DNA from: Thiemannella venezuelensis
GTDB lineage: Bacteria; Actinomycetota; Actinomycetes; Streptosporangiales; Streptosporangiaceae
Direction of reading: 5' to 3'
Assembly: GCF_014203605.1 (NCBI RefSeq)
Contig: NZ_JACHJJ010000031.1
Span: 1 to 64,000 of the forward strand
DNA length: 64,000 bases
A program made the position numbers and the translations under genes. Below, piece after piece: positions 8,499 through 18,003 of this stretch. The number at the start of each line of letters is the position of its first letter. The stretch's first letter is position 1. The notes below the pieces were generated by a model that was not told the origin of the DNA, made no database searches, and saw only the letters and a program-made list of their open reading frames with translations.

Positions 8499-9218
8499 TC
8501 AGCGCCGGGCGGACAGGGCGTCACGCCCGCCCTGGCGCTGGGCCGGGGGGCGGTAGCGGTATCCCACGCCGCGGACCGCCTCGATGGGCGAGTTGGCCGC
8601 ATCGGCGCCGATGCGCCGGCGCAGGCGCAGGATCGCGAACTTCACCCGCTCCGGGCTGAGGCCCGTCGGATCGTCCCACACCAGGGAGAGCAGCTGGGAG
8701 GAGCTCAGGACGTTGCCGGCATGCCGTACGAGTGTGTTGAGCAGGCGGAACTCGGTGGGCGTCAGGTGGACGTCGGTGCCCTCGACGAAGACCGTGCGGG
8801 TCGACGGCTCGACCCGCACGACCCCGTCGTCGTAGACGTCCTCGGCCCACGTCGCCGCGCCGGAGCGGCGCAGCAGCGCCTCCACGCGCGCGGTGAGCTC
8901 GGCGCGGGAGAACGGCTTGACGAGGTAGTCGTCGGCTCCGGCGCGCAGGCCGCGCACCTTCTCCCGCTCCTGTCCGCGGCCGGTGAGGATCATGATCGGC
9001 AGGTCGCTGATGTCCCGGACCCGCTCGAGCACCTGCCAGCCGTCCATGATGGGCAGGCCGATGTCGAGGATCAGCACGTCCGGCTTGTGCTGGTGCAGCA
9101 GGCGCAGGCCGCTGCGGCCGTCCGTCGCGGGGATCACCTCGTGCCCGCTGTGGCTGAGGAGAACCTGGATGGCGGTGAGAGTGTCGGAGTCGTCTTCGAT
9201 GACCAGCAGCTTGCTCAA
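8499..9218 (-). CDS. OmpR/PhoB-family response regulator
   Basis: 239 aa. TTG 9218 overlaps the kinase stop (TTGA) and has GGAGGGAA upstream. The receiver has acidic residues in VIEDDSD, phosphoacceptor Asp in LILDIGLP and Lys in YLVKPFS. A C-terminal winged helix follows (LTPTEFRLLNTLVRHAG through GVGYRYRPP), so it is a DNA-binding transcription factor. It is translationally coupled to the upstream sensor kinase, its evident partner. Target genes are unknown. Confidence 0.92.
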   Translation of the reverse strand: MSKLLVIEDDSDTLTAIQVLLSHSGHEVIPATDGRSGLRLLHQHKPDVLILDIGLPIMDGWQVLERVRDISDLPIMILTGRGQEREKVRGLRAGADDYLVKPFSRAELTARVEALLRRSGAATWAEDVYDDGVVRVEPSTRTVFVEGTDVHLTPTEFRLLNTLVRHAGNVLSSSQLLSLVWDDPTGLSPERVKFAILRLRRRIGADAANSPIEAVRGVGYRYRPPAQRQGGRDALSARR

Positions 9219-10360
9219 GGTGCTTCCCTCCGGTCGCGGACCGGTTCCCAGGGCAGTTCCACTCTGATCACCGACCCCTTCGTCTCCTGCTCGGTGATGT
9301 GGATCGTGCCGCCGTGCATGCCGGCGATGGCCCTGGCCATGCCGATCCGGGGCCAGCCGTCCTCTCCCGTGGACTGCTCGCGCCGGCCGGCCGCATCGTC
9401 GGAGCCCGTCTCGGAGGCGGGAGACAGACAGGTGATCTCGATGCACCAGCCGTCGACCGTGGGGCGGGCCTCGACCTCGACGGTCCCGCCCGGATAGGAG
9501 CGGGTGATCGCCGTGGTCAGCAGGATGTCGACCATCCGGCGGACCCGGATCGCGTTGCAGTTCAGCGCCGGGCCGGGGCGGGCGTGGTACCGGAGGGCGA
9601 TGCCGGCGTGCATGGCTCCGGGCCGGAACTGGGAGGTGATGTCGCGCAGCAGCTCCATCGGGTCCACCCGCTCCCGGTGCGGCTCCTGCTCGGGAGAGGC
9701 GGGGTCGGCCAGCAGCGGCAGGTCGTTGAGCAGCTCGGACAGGCGCAGGGCGTTGCGCTCGATCACCTTCACGAACTCGCGCTGGTCGGCGGTGAGCGGG
9801 CCGGTGTCCGGGTCGGACAGCAGACCGGCGTAGGCCAGGATCGGCGTTATGGGAGTGGCCAGGTCGTGCACGACGGTGCCGATGAACTCCGTCTTCGCCT
9901 TGGCCAGCGTGGCGTCGTAGGACGGAGAGCCGGTGCGGGACTCCTCCTCCCGGCGCCAGACGGTGTCCAGGGCCGCCGCCAGGCAGGCGAGGGCCTCGGG
10001 GACGCCCTGGTCGTCGTAGCCCTCCTCCAGCGCCACGGCCAGCAGCCTGCCGGGTCCGGCGGGCCAGAACCGCTCTCCGTCCGCCGGTGGGGTGGCGTCC
10101 GCCGGCCTCAGCTCCGCGGTGGTGATACCGGGCACGCTGCGCAGGCCGGACAGCAGCATCGTGTCCGTGCCCGCCCCGCCGGAGTCGTCGAAGCTGCGCA
10201 GCCGTTCGTTGAGCAGGCCGAGGATCGCCCGGGTCGCGTGCGACGCGTCGGGCAGATACGAGGCGGTGTGACCGATGCGATCACCGCTGTTCAGCATGCT
10301 GCCCCCCACAGGCTCCCCCGGCGCCTCGTGGTCCTCCCCAGAACCTCGAAGCCTCATCAC
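9215..10360 (-). CDS. Soluble sensor histidine kinase with degenerate ATP-binding domain
   Basis: 381 aa from GTG 10360; an alternative ATG encodes MLNSGDR, 21 residues in. No membrane helix is visible. A GAF-like N-terminal region leads into HisKA with H-box VVHDLATPITPI. The HATPase region is divergent: the place of the N-box reads DILLTTAITRS, lacking the usual Asn that binds Mg-ATP, while a glycine-rich IGMARAIAGMHGG segment remains. It may be a weak kinase or mainly a phosphatase for the regulator encoded next. The 300-nt region upstream is shared with the divergent GGDEF-EAL gene. Confidence 0.8.
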   Translation of the reverse strand: MMRLRGSGEDHEAPGEPVGGSMLNSGDRIGHTASYLPDASHATRAILGLLNERLRSFDDSGGAGTDTMLLSGLRSVPGITTAELRPADATPPADGERFWPAGPGRLLAVALEEGYDDQGVPEALACLAAALDTVWRREEESRTGSPSYDATLAKAKTEFIGTVVHDLATPITPILAYAGLLSDPDTGPLTADQREFVKVIERNALRLSELLNDLPLLADPASPEQEPHRERVDPMELLRDITSQFRPGAMHAGIALRYHARPGPALNCNAIRVRRMVDILLTTAITRSYPGGTVEVEARPTVDGWCIEITCLSPASETGSDDAAGRREQSTGEDGWPRIGMARAIAGMHGGTIHITEQETKGSVIRVELPWEPVRDRREAP

Positions 10361-10663
10361 ATATAGCGATTCACCTCAAACAGAACGTTATCAACCCTGT
10401 TCATGTGGTTGTGACCGAGGCTTTGAGCTCGCATGGCCTCTCCGGCAACGGATTTGCACCTGTGGGGCAACCGGGGGCGCATCCCGCGCGGCCGAACGTC
10501 GTTTCGATGCCCGAGCCGGTCCCGGCACGCGCCGAACCACTCCCCCCGGCCCTCCCCTCCTGGTCGCGCCCGAAAACCCCGGCCGCTCCGACGAGCCCTC
10601 CCGGCTCCCGCACCCCTACGACCTGTGCCGCGCCGGCCGATGACCACAAGCCAGGAGAAGACG
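10361..10663 (+). other. Divergent intergenic region between kinase and GGDEF-EAL genes
   Basis: 303 nt with no convincing gene. The kinase-proximal 60 nt are relatively AT-rich and probably hold the minus-strand promoter. An in-frame upstream ATG at 10640 could extend the GGDEF-EAL protein by eight residues. I found no CTCA-N16-NCCGAT site here. Confidence 0.4.
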
Positions 10664-13111
10664 ATGCAGCCAGACGCCTCTCCACGCGGGCGCATCACGG
10701 GCTCCCGCCGGGGACGGGGCTCCCTCCGGTCCCGCCTCTGGCTCTGCTTCCTCCTGCTCGGCCTCGCGGTGAGCGCCGCCGGGCTGCTCCTGCCGGGCGA
10801 CGCCGGAATGATCACCAGGGTCGCCGTCCAGGTCGCCGCGGTGATCGGAATGGCCGCTGCGGTCGGCGTGCGGCGGCCGGCCGCCGCCGCGGCGTGGTGG
10901 CTGCTGACCGCGGGCGTGGCGGCGTGGGTCGCCGCCGACCTGCTCTGGACCGGCTGGTACTTCTCGGAGGACGGCGGCCGGATCCCCGCCTGGGTCGACA
11001 TGGCGTACCTGGCGGCGTATCCGCCGCTGCTGACCGGACTGAACAGGCTGCCGGGCAACTCGATCCGCTCCAGGAACGTCGGCGTGATGCTGGACGCCAT
11101 GGTCATCCTGCTGGGCACGGTCTTCGTGTACTGGACGTTCACCTTCAACCCCTACAACCCCTACGGTGACTTCCGGGCGCTGACCGGCCGCGAGCTGCTG
11201 ATGGCCTCGACCTACCCGATCGCCGACCTGGCCGTGCAGTTCATGGTCCTCCGGCTCTGGTTCACCCACGGCACCCGCAACCCGTCCTACGCCATGCTCA
11301 GCCTGGGTCTCGCCGGGATGTTCTTCGGGGACGTGGCGTACGCCCTGATGCTCCAGCGCGGGGAGAGCTGGGAGTACGGGCTCCTCGGCAACGCCGGCTG
11401 GCTGGCCTGGTTCGTCCTGGCCGGGGCCGCGGCGCTCCACCCGTCCGCGGGCGGCACGAGGAAGGTCCCCTCCGGCGCCCGCCTCACCACCGCGCGCAGC
11501 CTCACCTTCCTGGTGGCGGCCTGCGCGGGGCCGTTCTCCCTCATGCTCAACTTCGAGGCGGGCACGGCGGTGCGGCCGACCGACTTCCTGGTGCCGCTGG
11601 CCATCTTCGCCGTCCTGATGGCGTTCCTGGTCATCCGCCTGATCACCAACACCAACGTGGCGCAGCGCCGCGCCGAGCTGCTCGACGAGCAGGCCGCCGA
11701 GCTCTCCCGCGCCCTGGACGAGCAGCAGGCCCTGCAGCAGCTGCTCAGCCACCGGGCGATGCACGACCACCTGACCGGCCTGGCCAACCGGGCGCTCTTC
11801 CACGACCGGCTGGAGCAGGCCACAGCCCGGCGCGCGCCCGAGGCCAGGCACGCCCTGCTCATGCTCGACCTCGACGGCTTCAAGCACGTCAACGACACCT
11901 ACGGCCACCCGGCCGGCGACCAGCTCCTCGTCCAGGCCGGCCACCGGCTGGGCGAGATCCTGCGCGAGGCCGACACGCTGGCCCGGCTCGGCGGTGACGA
12001 GTTCGCCATCCTGCTGGAGGACGTGACCGCCGAGGAGGCGGGGCACGTGGCCGGGCGGGTCGTCGACGTGATGGGCAGGCCCTTCGCCGTGGGCGAGCAC
12101 GCCTTCCACGTCACCGCCAGCGTGGGCCTGTACATGATCGCCGAGGCGGCCGAGGCGCAGGACGTCGTGCGCGACGCCGACCTCGCCCTGTACGCGGCCA
12201 AGGCCGCGGGAAAGAACCAGATCAGCGTCTTCCACCCGGGGCTGCGCGTCGAGCAGCTCGGCCAGGCCCGCCTCACCGAGGGCCTGCGCCGCGCGCTGGA
12301 ACGGGAGGAGTTCGTGGTGAACTACCAGCCCGTGGTGGACCTGGCGACCGGGAAGGTCCAGGCCGTGGAGGCGCTGCTGCGCTGGCACTCCCCCGACGGG
12401 CTCGTCTCGCCGGACGAGTTCATCCCCGCCGCCGAGGAGACCGGCCTGGTCGTGCCGATCGGCGCCCACGTGCTCCGCCGCGCCTGCCTCGACGCGGTCG
12501 GCTGGTACGAGCGGTACGGCATCGCCGTCAACGTCAACGTCTCCGGCCGCCAGCTCCGCCGCAAGGAGTTCGTCTCCGCGGTGCTGGCGGCGCTCCGGGA
12601 GAGCGGACTGCCCGGGGAGGCGCTCATCCTGGAGATCACCGAGACCGCGCTGCTGGCCACCGGCCGGGAGGAGACCGCCCGCGTCATCGGCTACCTGTCC
12701 GAGCTCCGCCGGCACGGCGTGCGGATCGCCATCGACGACTTCGGGACCGGGTACTCCTCCCTGGCCTACCTGCAGCACCTGCCGGTGGACGTGGTCAAGA
12801 TCGACGGAGCCTTCACCACCCTCGAACGCGGGACCGACTCCGCCTCCCGCCAGCGGCACGCCTTCACCAAGGCGATCCTCAGCCTCTGCGAGAGCCTGGA
12901 CCTGCCGGCCATCGCGGAGAAGGTGGAGACCAGCGAGCAGGAGGAGTTCCTGCGGGACATGCACTGCCCGCTGGGCCAGGGATACCTCTTCAGCCGGCCG
13001 GTGCCCGCCGCCGAGCTGGGCCGACTGCTGGCCGAGGGGGAGATCGAGGGCGCCTCCGAGATCCGGCCCGCACGCGGGGAGCCGGGCGGGCACGAGCGCC
13101 TGGCCGGCTGA
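10664..13111 (+). CDS. Membrane-bound diguanylate cyclase/phosphodiesterase (GGDEF-EAL)
   Basis: 815 aa. ATG 10664 has AGGAG upstream. The N-terminal 330 residues contain about eight to ten membrane helices (a MASE-like sensor) and a short coiled coil (EQAAELSRALDEQQAL). The GGDEF domain is intact (RLGGDEFAILLED, near 442) with an RxxD inhibitory site (READ) five residues before it. The EAL domain has EALLRW near 567, NVNVSGRQL, ILEITETALL and IDDFGTGYSSL; the usual AEGVET reads AEKVET. It could both make and degrade c-di-GMP. The PilZ gene at 41.6 kb is a possible effector. Confidence 0.92.
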   Translation: MQPDASPRGRITGSRRGRGSLRSRLWLCFLLLGLAVSAAGLLLPGDAGMITRVAVQVAAVIGMAAAVGVRRPAAAAAWWLLTAGVAAWVAADLLWTGWYFSEDGGRIPAWVDMAYLAAYPPLLTGLNRLPGNSIRSRNVGVMLDAMVILLGTVFVYWTFTFNPYNPYGDFRALTGRELLMASTYPIADLAVQFMVLRLWFTHGTRNPSYAMLSLGLAGMFFGDVAYALMLQRGESWEYGLLGNAGWLAWFVLAGAAALHPSAGGTRKVPSGARLTTARSLTFLVAACAGPFSLMLNFEAGTAVRPTDFLVPLAIFAVLMAFLVIRLITNTNVAQRRAELLDEQAAELSRALDEQQALQQLLSHRAMHDHLTGLANRALFHDRLEQATARRAPEARHALLMLDLDGFKHVNDTYGHPAGDQLLVQAGHRLGEILREADTLARLGGDEFAILLEDVTAEEAGHVAGRVVDVMGRPFAVGEHAFHVTASVGLYMIAEAAEAQDVVRDADLALYAAKAAGKNQISVFHPGLRVEQLGQARLTEGLRRALEREEFVVNYQPVVDLATGKVQAVEALLRWHSPDGLVSPDEFIPAAEETGLVVPIGAHVLRRACLDAVGWYERYGIAVNVNVSGRQLRRKEFVSAVLAALRESGLPGEALILEITETALLATGREETARVIGYLSELRRHGVRIAIDDFGTGYSSLAYLQHLPVDVVKIDGAFTTLERGTDSASRQRHAFTKAILSLCESLDLPAIAEKVETSEQEEFLRDMHCPLGQGYLFSRPVPAAELGRLLAEGEIEGASEIRPARGEPGGHERLAG

Positions 13112-13220
13112 CGGACCGGCCGGCGGGACCGCGCCGGTGCGGATCCGCGGCGGATGCCTCCGCGCCGGGGCGGCGCCGTACGGAAATCCCGGGAGAGCGG
13201 CTGGGAAATGGTTCCCCCGT

Positions 13221-13248
13221 CTCATATCCCCTTTCCCCGGGCCGATAA
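13221..13248 (+). promoter_or_regulatory. Flagellar-sigma-type promoter of chemoreceptor gene
   Basis: CTCA at 13221, 16 nt, then GCCGATAA at 13241. The -10 is the full FliA/WhiG-class octamer. It lies about 57 nt upstream of the chemoreceptor start at 13305. Confidence 0.75.
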
Positions 13249-13304
13249 GGGGTTGGGAACTCATGACGAGAATGCCGCCCCGGATGGCGGTCTGAGGAGC
13301 GACA

Positions 13305-14894
13305 GTGGAAGTGAAGGGCCCCTGGAGGCTGGTGGCGGACCGCCGCATCGGCACCAAGATCGTGATCGCGGTGGCGATCCTCGCCCTGACCGCCGTGGTG
13401 ACCGGCGTGACCGGTCTGATGAAGATCGGTTCTCTGGAGGACGTGCACGATCAGCAGGTGAACAAGGCGTTCCCCCTTCTCGCCACCCTGCAGCACGTCG
13501 CGCTGACCGCCAAGGCCGCCGCCAACGACGAGCGCGGGTTCCTGCTCACCGGTGACGCGGAGTTCCGCGACGAGTCACTGGGCCGGTTCGCCGAGATCGA
13601 CGCCACCCTCGGACAAGCGCGTACGTTCGCCGGCTCCCCCGGTGAGGTCGCACGGGTGGACGAGCTCGCCGACGACCTCGACGCCTGGAAGGACGCGCTG
13701 AGCGCCGAGTACGCCCTCTACGCCACCGACAAGGCGGCCGCGGTCGAGGAGTCCACGCACGGCCGCACCCGGGAACTGCGCAAGGCCTACGAGGAGAAGA
13801 TGCAGGCCACGCTGACGGAGATCGGCGAGAAGATCGGCGCCAGCGCCGAGTTCAACGAGACCGTGGACTCCGCCCGCTTCCTCGTCATCCTCGTCCTGGT
13901 CATCGGCATGATCTGGGGCGTCATCAGCGCCCTGCTCATCTCCCGGGCGATCGTCGGCCCGGTCCGCTCGGTGGCCGCCCTGCTCAAGCGGGTGTCCGAG
14001 GGCGATCTCACGGGCCGGGTGACGGTCCGCAGCCGCGACGAGATCGGCGAGATGGCCGGTGCGCTGAACCGGGCGGTCGAGTCGATGCGGGGCGCGGTGC
14101 GTACCATCGACGGGTCGTCCACCTCCCTGGCCTCCGCGTCGGAGGGTCTGACCGCCACCAGCACCCAGATCGCCGCCAGCGCCGAGGAGACGAGCGTGCA
14201 GGCCGGTGTGGTCACCGCCGCCGCCGACGAGGTCTCGCGCAACGTGGAGACGGTGGCCGCCGGGGCCGAGGAGATGGGATCGGCGATCCGGGAGATCGCG
14301 CACAGCGCGAGCGAGGCGGCGAAGGTCGCCGCGCAGGCGGTGTCGGCGGCGGAGTCGACCAACGAGATCGTGGGCAAGCTGGGCGCCTCCAGCGCCGAGA
14401 TCGGCTCGGTCATCAAGACGATCACGAGCATCGCCGAGCAGACCAACCTGCTGGCGCTGAACGCCACCATCGAGGCCGCCCGCGCCGGCGACGCCGGCAA
14501 GGGCTTCGCGGTGGTCGCCGGGGAGGTCAAGGACCTGGCCCAGGAGACCGCCAAGGCCACCGAGGACATCGCCAGGCGGGTCGAGGCCATCCAGGCCGAC
14601 ACCGGGGGCGCGGTGGCGGCGATCGCCGAGATCAGCGAGATCATCGCGCGGATCAGCGACTACCAGACGACGATCGCCTCGGCGGTGGAGGAGCAGAGCG
14701 CCACCACCAACGAGATGAACCGCAGCGTCGCCGAGGCCGCCTCGGGGTCCGGCCAGATCGCCGGGAACATCTCGGCGGTGGCCCAGGCCGCCCAGATGAC
14801 CAGCGCGAGCGTGGGCGACACCCGGCGGGCCGCCGAGGACCTCGCCCGCATGTCCGCCGAGCTGCGCGCCGTCGTCGGCCGCTTCTCCGTCTGA
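13305..14894 (+). CDS. Methyl-accepting chemotaxis protein
   Basis: 529 aa from GTG 13305 (GAGGAG upstream). Membrane helices at about 18-38 and 190-212 bracket a roughly 150-residue four-helix-bundle sensor domain with the [10 protein letters not shown] signature. HAMP ([22 protein letters not shown]) and a long cytoplasmic MA domain follow. The hairpin tip is intact ([20 protein letters not shown]). Glu-rich adaptation segments should be substrates of the nearby CheR and CheB. There is no C-terminal CheR-docking pentapeptide. The tip region is nearly identical in DNA to the receptor at 42.7 kb. Confidence 0.95.
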   Translation: MEVKGPWRLVADRRIGTKIVIAVAILALTAVVTGVTGLMKIGSLEDVHDQQVNKAFPLLATLQHVALTAKAAANDERGFLLTGDAEFRDESLGRFAEIDATLGQARTFAGSPGEVARVDELADDLDAWKDALSAEYALYATDKAAAVEESTHGRTRELRKAYEEKMQATLTEIGEKIGASAEFNETVDSARFLVILVLVIGMIWGVISALLISRAIVGPVRSVAALLKRVSEGDLTGRVTVRSRDEIGEMAGALNRAVESMRGAVRTIDGSSTSLASASEGLTATSTQIAASAEETSVQAGVVTAAADEVSRNVETVAAGAEEMGSAIREIAHSASEAAKVAAQAVSAAESTNEIVGKLGASSAEIGSVIKTITSIAEQTNLLALNATIEAARAGDAGKGFAVVAGEVKDLAQETAKATEDIARRVEAIQADTGGAVAAIAEISEIIARISDYQTTIASAVEEQSATTNEMNRSVAEAASGSGQIAGNISAVAQAAQMTSASVGDTRRAAEDLARMSAELRAVVGRFSV

Positions 14895-14902
14895 CGGCCC
14901 TG

Positions 14903-14933
14903 CCCGCCCGGCGGTCCCGAACCGCCGGGCGGG
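14903..14933 (+). terminator. Hairpin downstream of chemoreceptor gene
   Basis: A 13-bp perfect GC-rich stem (14903-14915 with 14921-14933) around a 5-nt loop, beginning 8 nt after the stop codon. There is no T-run, as is common in actinomycetes. Confidence 0.6.
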
Positions 14934-15071
14934 GGCACCGCCGGCCGCCCGGAGCGGCCGGTCGGAAGGCCCCGCCTCCCCCGCAGACCGCCGCTCTCCG
15001 TTCCCCCGGCGGTCCACCGACGGCTCCGGCCTCCCCGGCCGGAGCCGTCGGCGTGTCCGCGCCCGCGAATA

Positions 15072-15097
15072 CTCAGGCCCCGCCGGCGGGTGCCGAT
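15072..15097 (+). promoter_or_regulatory. Flagellar-sigma-type promoter upstream of MFS gene
   Basis: CTCA at 15072, 16 nt, GCCGAT at 15092. The first downstream gene is the MFS transporter at 15250. That would give a leader of about 145 nt, which includes the hairpin at 15213-15239. No better small ORF is evident in between. Confidence 0.6.
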
Positions 15098-15212
15098 GGA
15101 GCTGCGGAGGACGGAGCGCCCGGGGCCCGGAGGACCCCGCGCGCCGTACGAACCGCCCTCCTGCGGCGCCGGCACGTCCTGGCGCGATCTCGGCGGGGCG
15201 GGCACAGCAGGA

Positions 15213-15239
15213 CCTCTCGGCCGTGAGGATCCCGAGAGG
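15213..15239 (+). promoter_or_regulatory. Hairpin overlapping the MFS ribosome-binding site
   Basis: CCTCTCGG (15213-15220) pairs perfectly with CCGAGAGG (15232-15239). The 3' arm contains the GAGAGG that serves as Shine-Dalgarno for the TTG start at 15250, so folding would block initiation. Confidence 0.45.
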
Positions 15240-15249
15240 AAGAACCACC

Positions 15250-16641
15250 TTGTCGCCACGGCCCGACATGCTGCGCGCCCTGCGCAACCGCAACTACCGC
15301 CTGTGGGCGGGGGCGGACTTCCTGTCCGTGGGCGGCACGTGGATGCAGGTGCTGGGGGTCAACTGGCTCCTGCTGTCGATCTCGCACTCGGCCACCAGCC
15401 TGGGCTTCGGCCTGTTCCTCCAGTCGGCGCCGACCCTGCTGCTGGCCTTCGTCGGCGGCTCCCTCGCCGACCGGCTGCCCGCCCGCCCGCTGCTGCTGAC
15501 CGGCCAGGCGCTGCACGGCCTGCTCGCCGCGGCCCTGGCGGTGATCGCCTTCTCCGGCGCGCAGAGCGTCTGGCCCATCTACGCCGTCGCCCTCCTCGGC
15601 GGGGTGGTCTCCGCACTGGACGGCCCCACCCTCGGCCGGTTCGGGGCGGAGGTCGTCGGCCCCGCCGACCTGTCCAACGCCCTGGCCCTCGGCTCGGTGA
15701 TCAGCTCCGCGGGGCGCATCGTCGGCATGGGACTGGCGGGCGTCCTCATCCCCCTCACCGGCGCCGGGACGCTCTTCCTGATCAACTCGCTGAGCTTCGT
15801 CCTGGTCATGGCCGCCGTGCTGTGCATGCGCAGCGGCGAGATGCACCCCCTGCCGCGCGCCGGGAGCGACGAGACCGGCGTCGCGGCCGGGCTGCGCTAC
15901 ATCGGCCGGACCCGGTGGCTGCTCGTCCTGCTCGGCCTGGCCTTCGTCCTCGGCGCGCTGGGCCGCAACTACCAGGTGACGATGGCCTCGATGAGCGAGG
16001 GACCGCTGGCGGCCGGCGCCGCCGGCTACGGGATCCTGTCCGTCGTCTTCGCCGTCGGCGCCGTCCTCGGCGGCCTGTACGCGGCCTCCCGGCCGGGACT
16101 GACCTTCCGGATCCTGTTCGCCGCCGCGCTGCTCACCAGCGTGGGACAGGCGGTCAGCGGGGTCGTCCCCGGGCTGCTCGGCTTCGCCGTCATGCTGCTG
16201 CCGATCGCCGCCGGCGCGGTGGTCCTCGACACGACGGTCAGCACCCGGGCGCAGCTCGGCACCGAGCCGAAGATGCGGGGGCGCGTGCTGGCCGCGCAGT
16301 CGATGGTCGGGGCGGCCTCGGGAGCCGTCGGAGGCCCGCTGCTCGGCATGCTCTGCGACACCCTGGGCCCCCGTGAGGCCCTCGTCCTGGCGGGTCTGGT
16401 CACCACCGCGGTGACGTGCGCCGCCGCCGTGCTGCTGGCGCGCGCCCTCGGCCGCAGGCTCCCGGTCGCCGCCACGGTCAGCGCCACGGTCAGCGCGTTC
16501 CGCGGCGACCGGCGGATCCGCCGCCGCGCCCCGCTCCGCCGGTCGCCGTCGCCCGGGACCGCCCGGACGGCGTCGCCGTCCCGGCGCGGCCCCGCCTCCG
16601 CCCGCGGCCTGCGCCGCCGCGCACGCCGTACCCGCGCCTGA
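15250..16641 (+). CDS. MFS transporter (EntS/MFS_3-like)
   Basis: 463 aa from TTG 15250; GTG 15223 is an alternative start nine residues upstream. The protein shows the start typical of this family (MLRALRNRNYRLWAGADFLSVGG), about twelve membrane helices and conserved loops (GGSLADRLPARPLLL; DTTVSTRAQLGTEPKMRGRVLA). The last 50 residues are an Arg/Ser/Pro-rich cytoplasmic tail. MFS_3 members export siderophores and small molecules; no substrate can be assigned. It stands alone, preceded by a flagellar-type promoter and a hairpin over its ribosome site. Confidence 0.88.
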   Translation: MSPRPDMLRALRNRNYRLWAGADFLSVGGTWMQVLGVNWLLLSISHSATSLGFGLFLQSAPTLLLAFVGGSLADRLPARPLLLTGQALHGLLAAALAVIAFSGAQSVWPIYAVALLGGVVSALDGPTLGRFGAEVVGPADLSNALALGSVISSAGRIVGMGLAGVLIPLTGAGTLFLINSLSFVLVMAAVLCMRSGEMHPLPRAGSDETGVAAGLRYIGRTRWLLVLLGLAFVLGALGRNYQVTMASMSEGPLAAGAAGYGILSVVFAVGAVLGGLYAASRPGLTFRILFAAALLTSVGQAVSGVVPGLLGFAVMLLPIAAGAVVLDTTVSTRAQLGTEPKMRGRVLAAQSMVGAASGAVGGPLLGMLCDTLGPREALVLAGLVTTAVTCAAAVLLARALGRRLPVAATVSATVSAFRGDRRIRRRAPLRRSPSPGTARTASPSRRGPASARGLRRRARRTRA

Positions 16642-16828
16642 CGGCCCGGCACCCGGCGGCCTGGCGAAACCAGGGCATTCTCCCGGCAAGGAGTCCGTCT
16701 CCGACGCCATGTCCGGTCCTTTTCCGGCGGTCCCGGATGGTAGCCCCTTGTACTGGTCCGATATCGCACTGTTGTCACGGGGGGATATCGAACCAGCCAT
16801 ATCCGTCGTCGTGGAAGTCCGGCGAATC

Positions 16829-16856
16829 CTTATCCCCGCGCCCGGTCTGTCGATAA
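16829..16856 (+). promoter_or_regulatory. Candidate flagellar-type promoter of the che operon
   Basis: CTTA at 16829, 16 nt, then GTCGATAA at 16849. It has one mismatch in each element compared with the window consensus and lies about 58 nt before the cheB start. It is the best candidate in the 270-nt region between the MFS gene and cheB. Confidence 0.45.
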
Positions 16857-16913
16857 GAAGCGCGACGGACGGGCGGTGATGCATATCCCGCTTCTCTCAC
16901 AGGAGGCACTCGC

Positions 16914-17999
16914 GTGGTATCAGTTCTGGTGGTCGACGACTCGGTCGTCGTCCGGCGTCTGATTGTCGACGCGCTGAGTGCGGATCCCGGCATCCAGGTG
17001 GTCGGCACCGCGCCCAACGGCAAGGTCGCCCTCTCCAAGATCGACATGTTGAAGCCCGACATCGTCACGCTCGACATCGAGATGCCGGTCATGGACGGGC
17101 TGACCACGATCAAGGAGATCCGGAAGGTCCACCCGCGCCTGCCGGTCATCATGTTCAGCACGCTGACCTCGGTCGGCGCGTCGGCGACCCTGGAGGCCCT
17201 CTCCTCGGGCGCCAGCGACTACGTGACCAAGCCCGCCAACGTGGGCAGCGTCGCCGAGTCGATCAAGAGTGTCCGCGAGCAGATCATCCCGCGCATCCAC
17301 GCGCTGTGCCGGACCGGGGGCCCGCCGCGGCCGCCGGTCCGCCTCGCCCCCCGGCCCGCTCCCGCCGGCCCGTCGGGGCCGCGCCCGGCGGGCGGGACGG
17401 GAACCCCCCAGGTGGTGGCGGTGGGATGTTCCACCGGCGGACCGGACGCCCTGACCAAGGTGGTCAGCGCACTGCCCGCCTCGTTCCCGCTGCCGATCGT
17501 CGTGGTGCAGCACATGCCGCAGGTCTTCACCAAGATGTTCGCCGAGCGGCTCGACCGCTCCGCGCCGCTGAAGGTCGTCGAGGCCGGTTCCGGAATGGCG
17601 GTGCAGCCGGGAACGGTGTACATCGCACCCGGCGACTACCACATGGAGGTCGTGCGGCGCGGCGGCGGCGTCTTCACCCACCTGCAGCAGGGCCCGCCCG
17701 AGAACTTCTGCCGTCCCGCCGTGGACGTGCTGTTCCGATCGGTCGCCGATGTGTACGGCGGGGCGACCCTGGGCGTCATCCTGACCGGAATGGGCCAGGA
17801 CGGCAAGCGGGGAAGCGAGGGCCTGGTCGCCAAGGGCGCGGAGATCGTCGCCCAGGACGAGGCCACCTCGGTCGTCTGGGGGATGCCCGGAGCGGTGGCA
17901 GGTGCGGGCCTGGCTCACTCCATCCTCCCGCTGAACGAGATTTCCCATCATTTGATCAACCGTGTGGCCGGCGGCCGCACGGCCAGGCCCCGAGGATGA
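16914..17999 (+). CDS. cheB: Chemotaxis response regulator protein-glutamate methylesterase CheB
   Basis: 361 aa from GTG 16914 with GGAGG upstream. The receiver domain (1-125) has phosphoacceptor Asp54 (VTLDIEMPVMDG) and Lys106 in VTKPANV. A Pro-rich linker leads to the methylesterase domain with the catalytic triad visible: Ser173 (GCSTGGPDAL), His200 (VVQHMPQ) and Asp296 (MGQDGKRG). It removes methyl groups from receptor glutamates during adaptation. It is the first gene of the che operon, 4 nt upstream of cheR. CheA and CheW are not in this window. Confidence 0.96.
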   Translation: MVSVLVVDDSVVVRRLIVDALSADPGIQVVGTAPNGKVALSKIDMLKPDIVTLDIEMPVMDGLTTIKEIRKVHPRLPVIMFSTLTSVGASATLEALSSGASDYVTKPANVGSVAESIKSVREQIIPRIHALCRTGGPPRPPVRLAPRPAPAGPSGPRPAGGTGTPQVVAVGCSTGGPDALTKVVSALPASFPLPIVVVQHMPQVFTKMFAERLDRSAPLKVVEAGSGMAVQPGTVYIAPGDYHMEVVRRGGGVFTHLQQGPPENFCRPAVDVLFRSVADVYGGATLGVILTGMGQDGKRGSEGLVAKGAEIVAQDEATSVVWGMPGAVAGAGLAHSILPLNEISHHLINRVAGGRTARPRG

Positions 18000-18003
18000 C
18001 CCG

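Noticed and set aside
10361-10505. c-di-GMP-I-like string (CACAGGTGCAAATCC ... CTCAAAGCC) on the minus strand before the kinase gene
   Set aside because: The GAAA tetraloop, its receptor and the second stem are not recognisable, so resemblance is probably chance.
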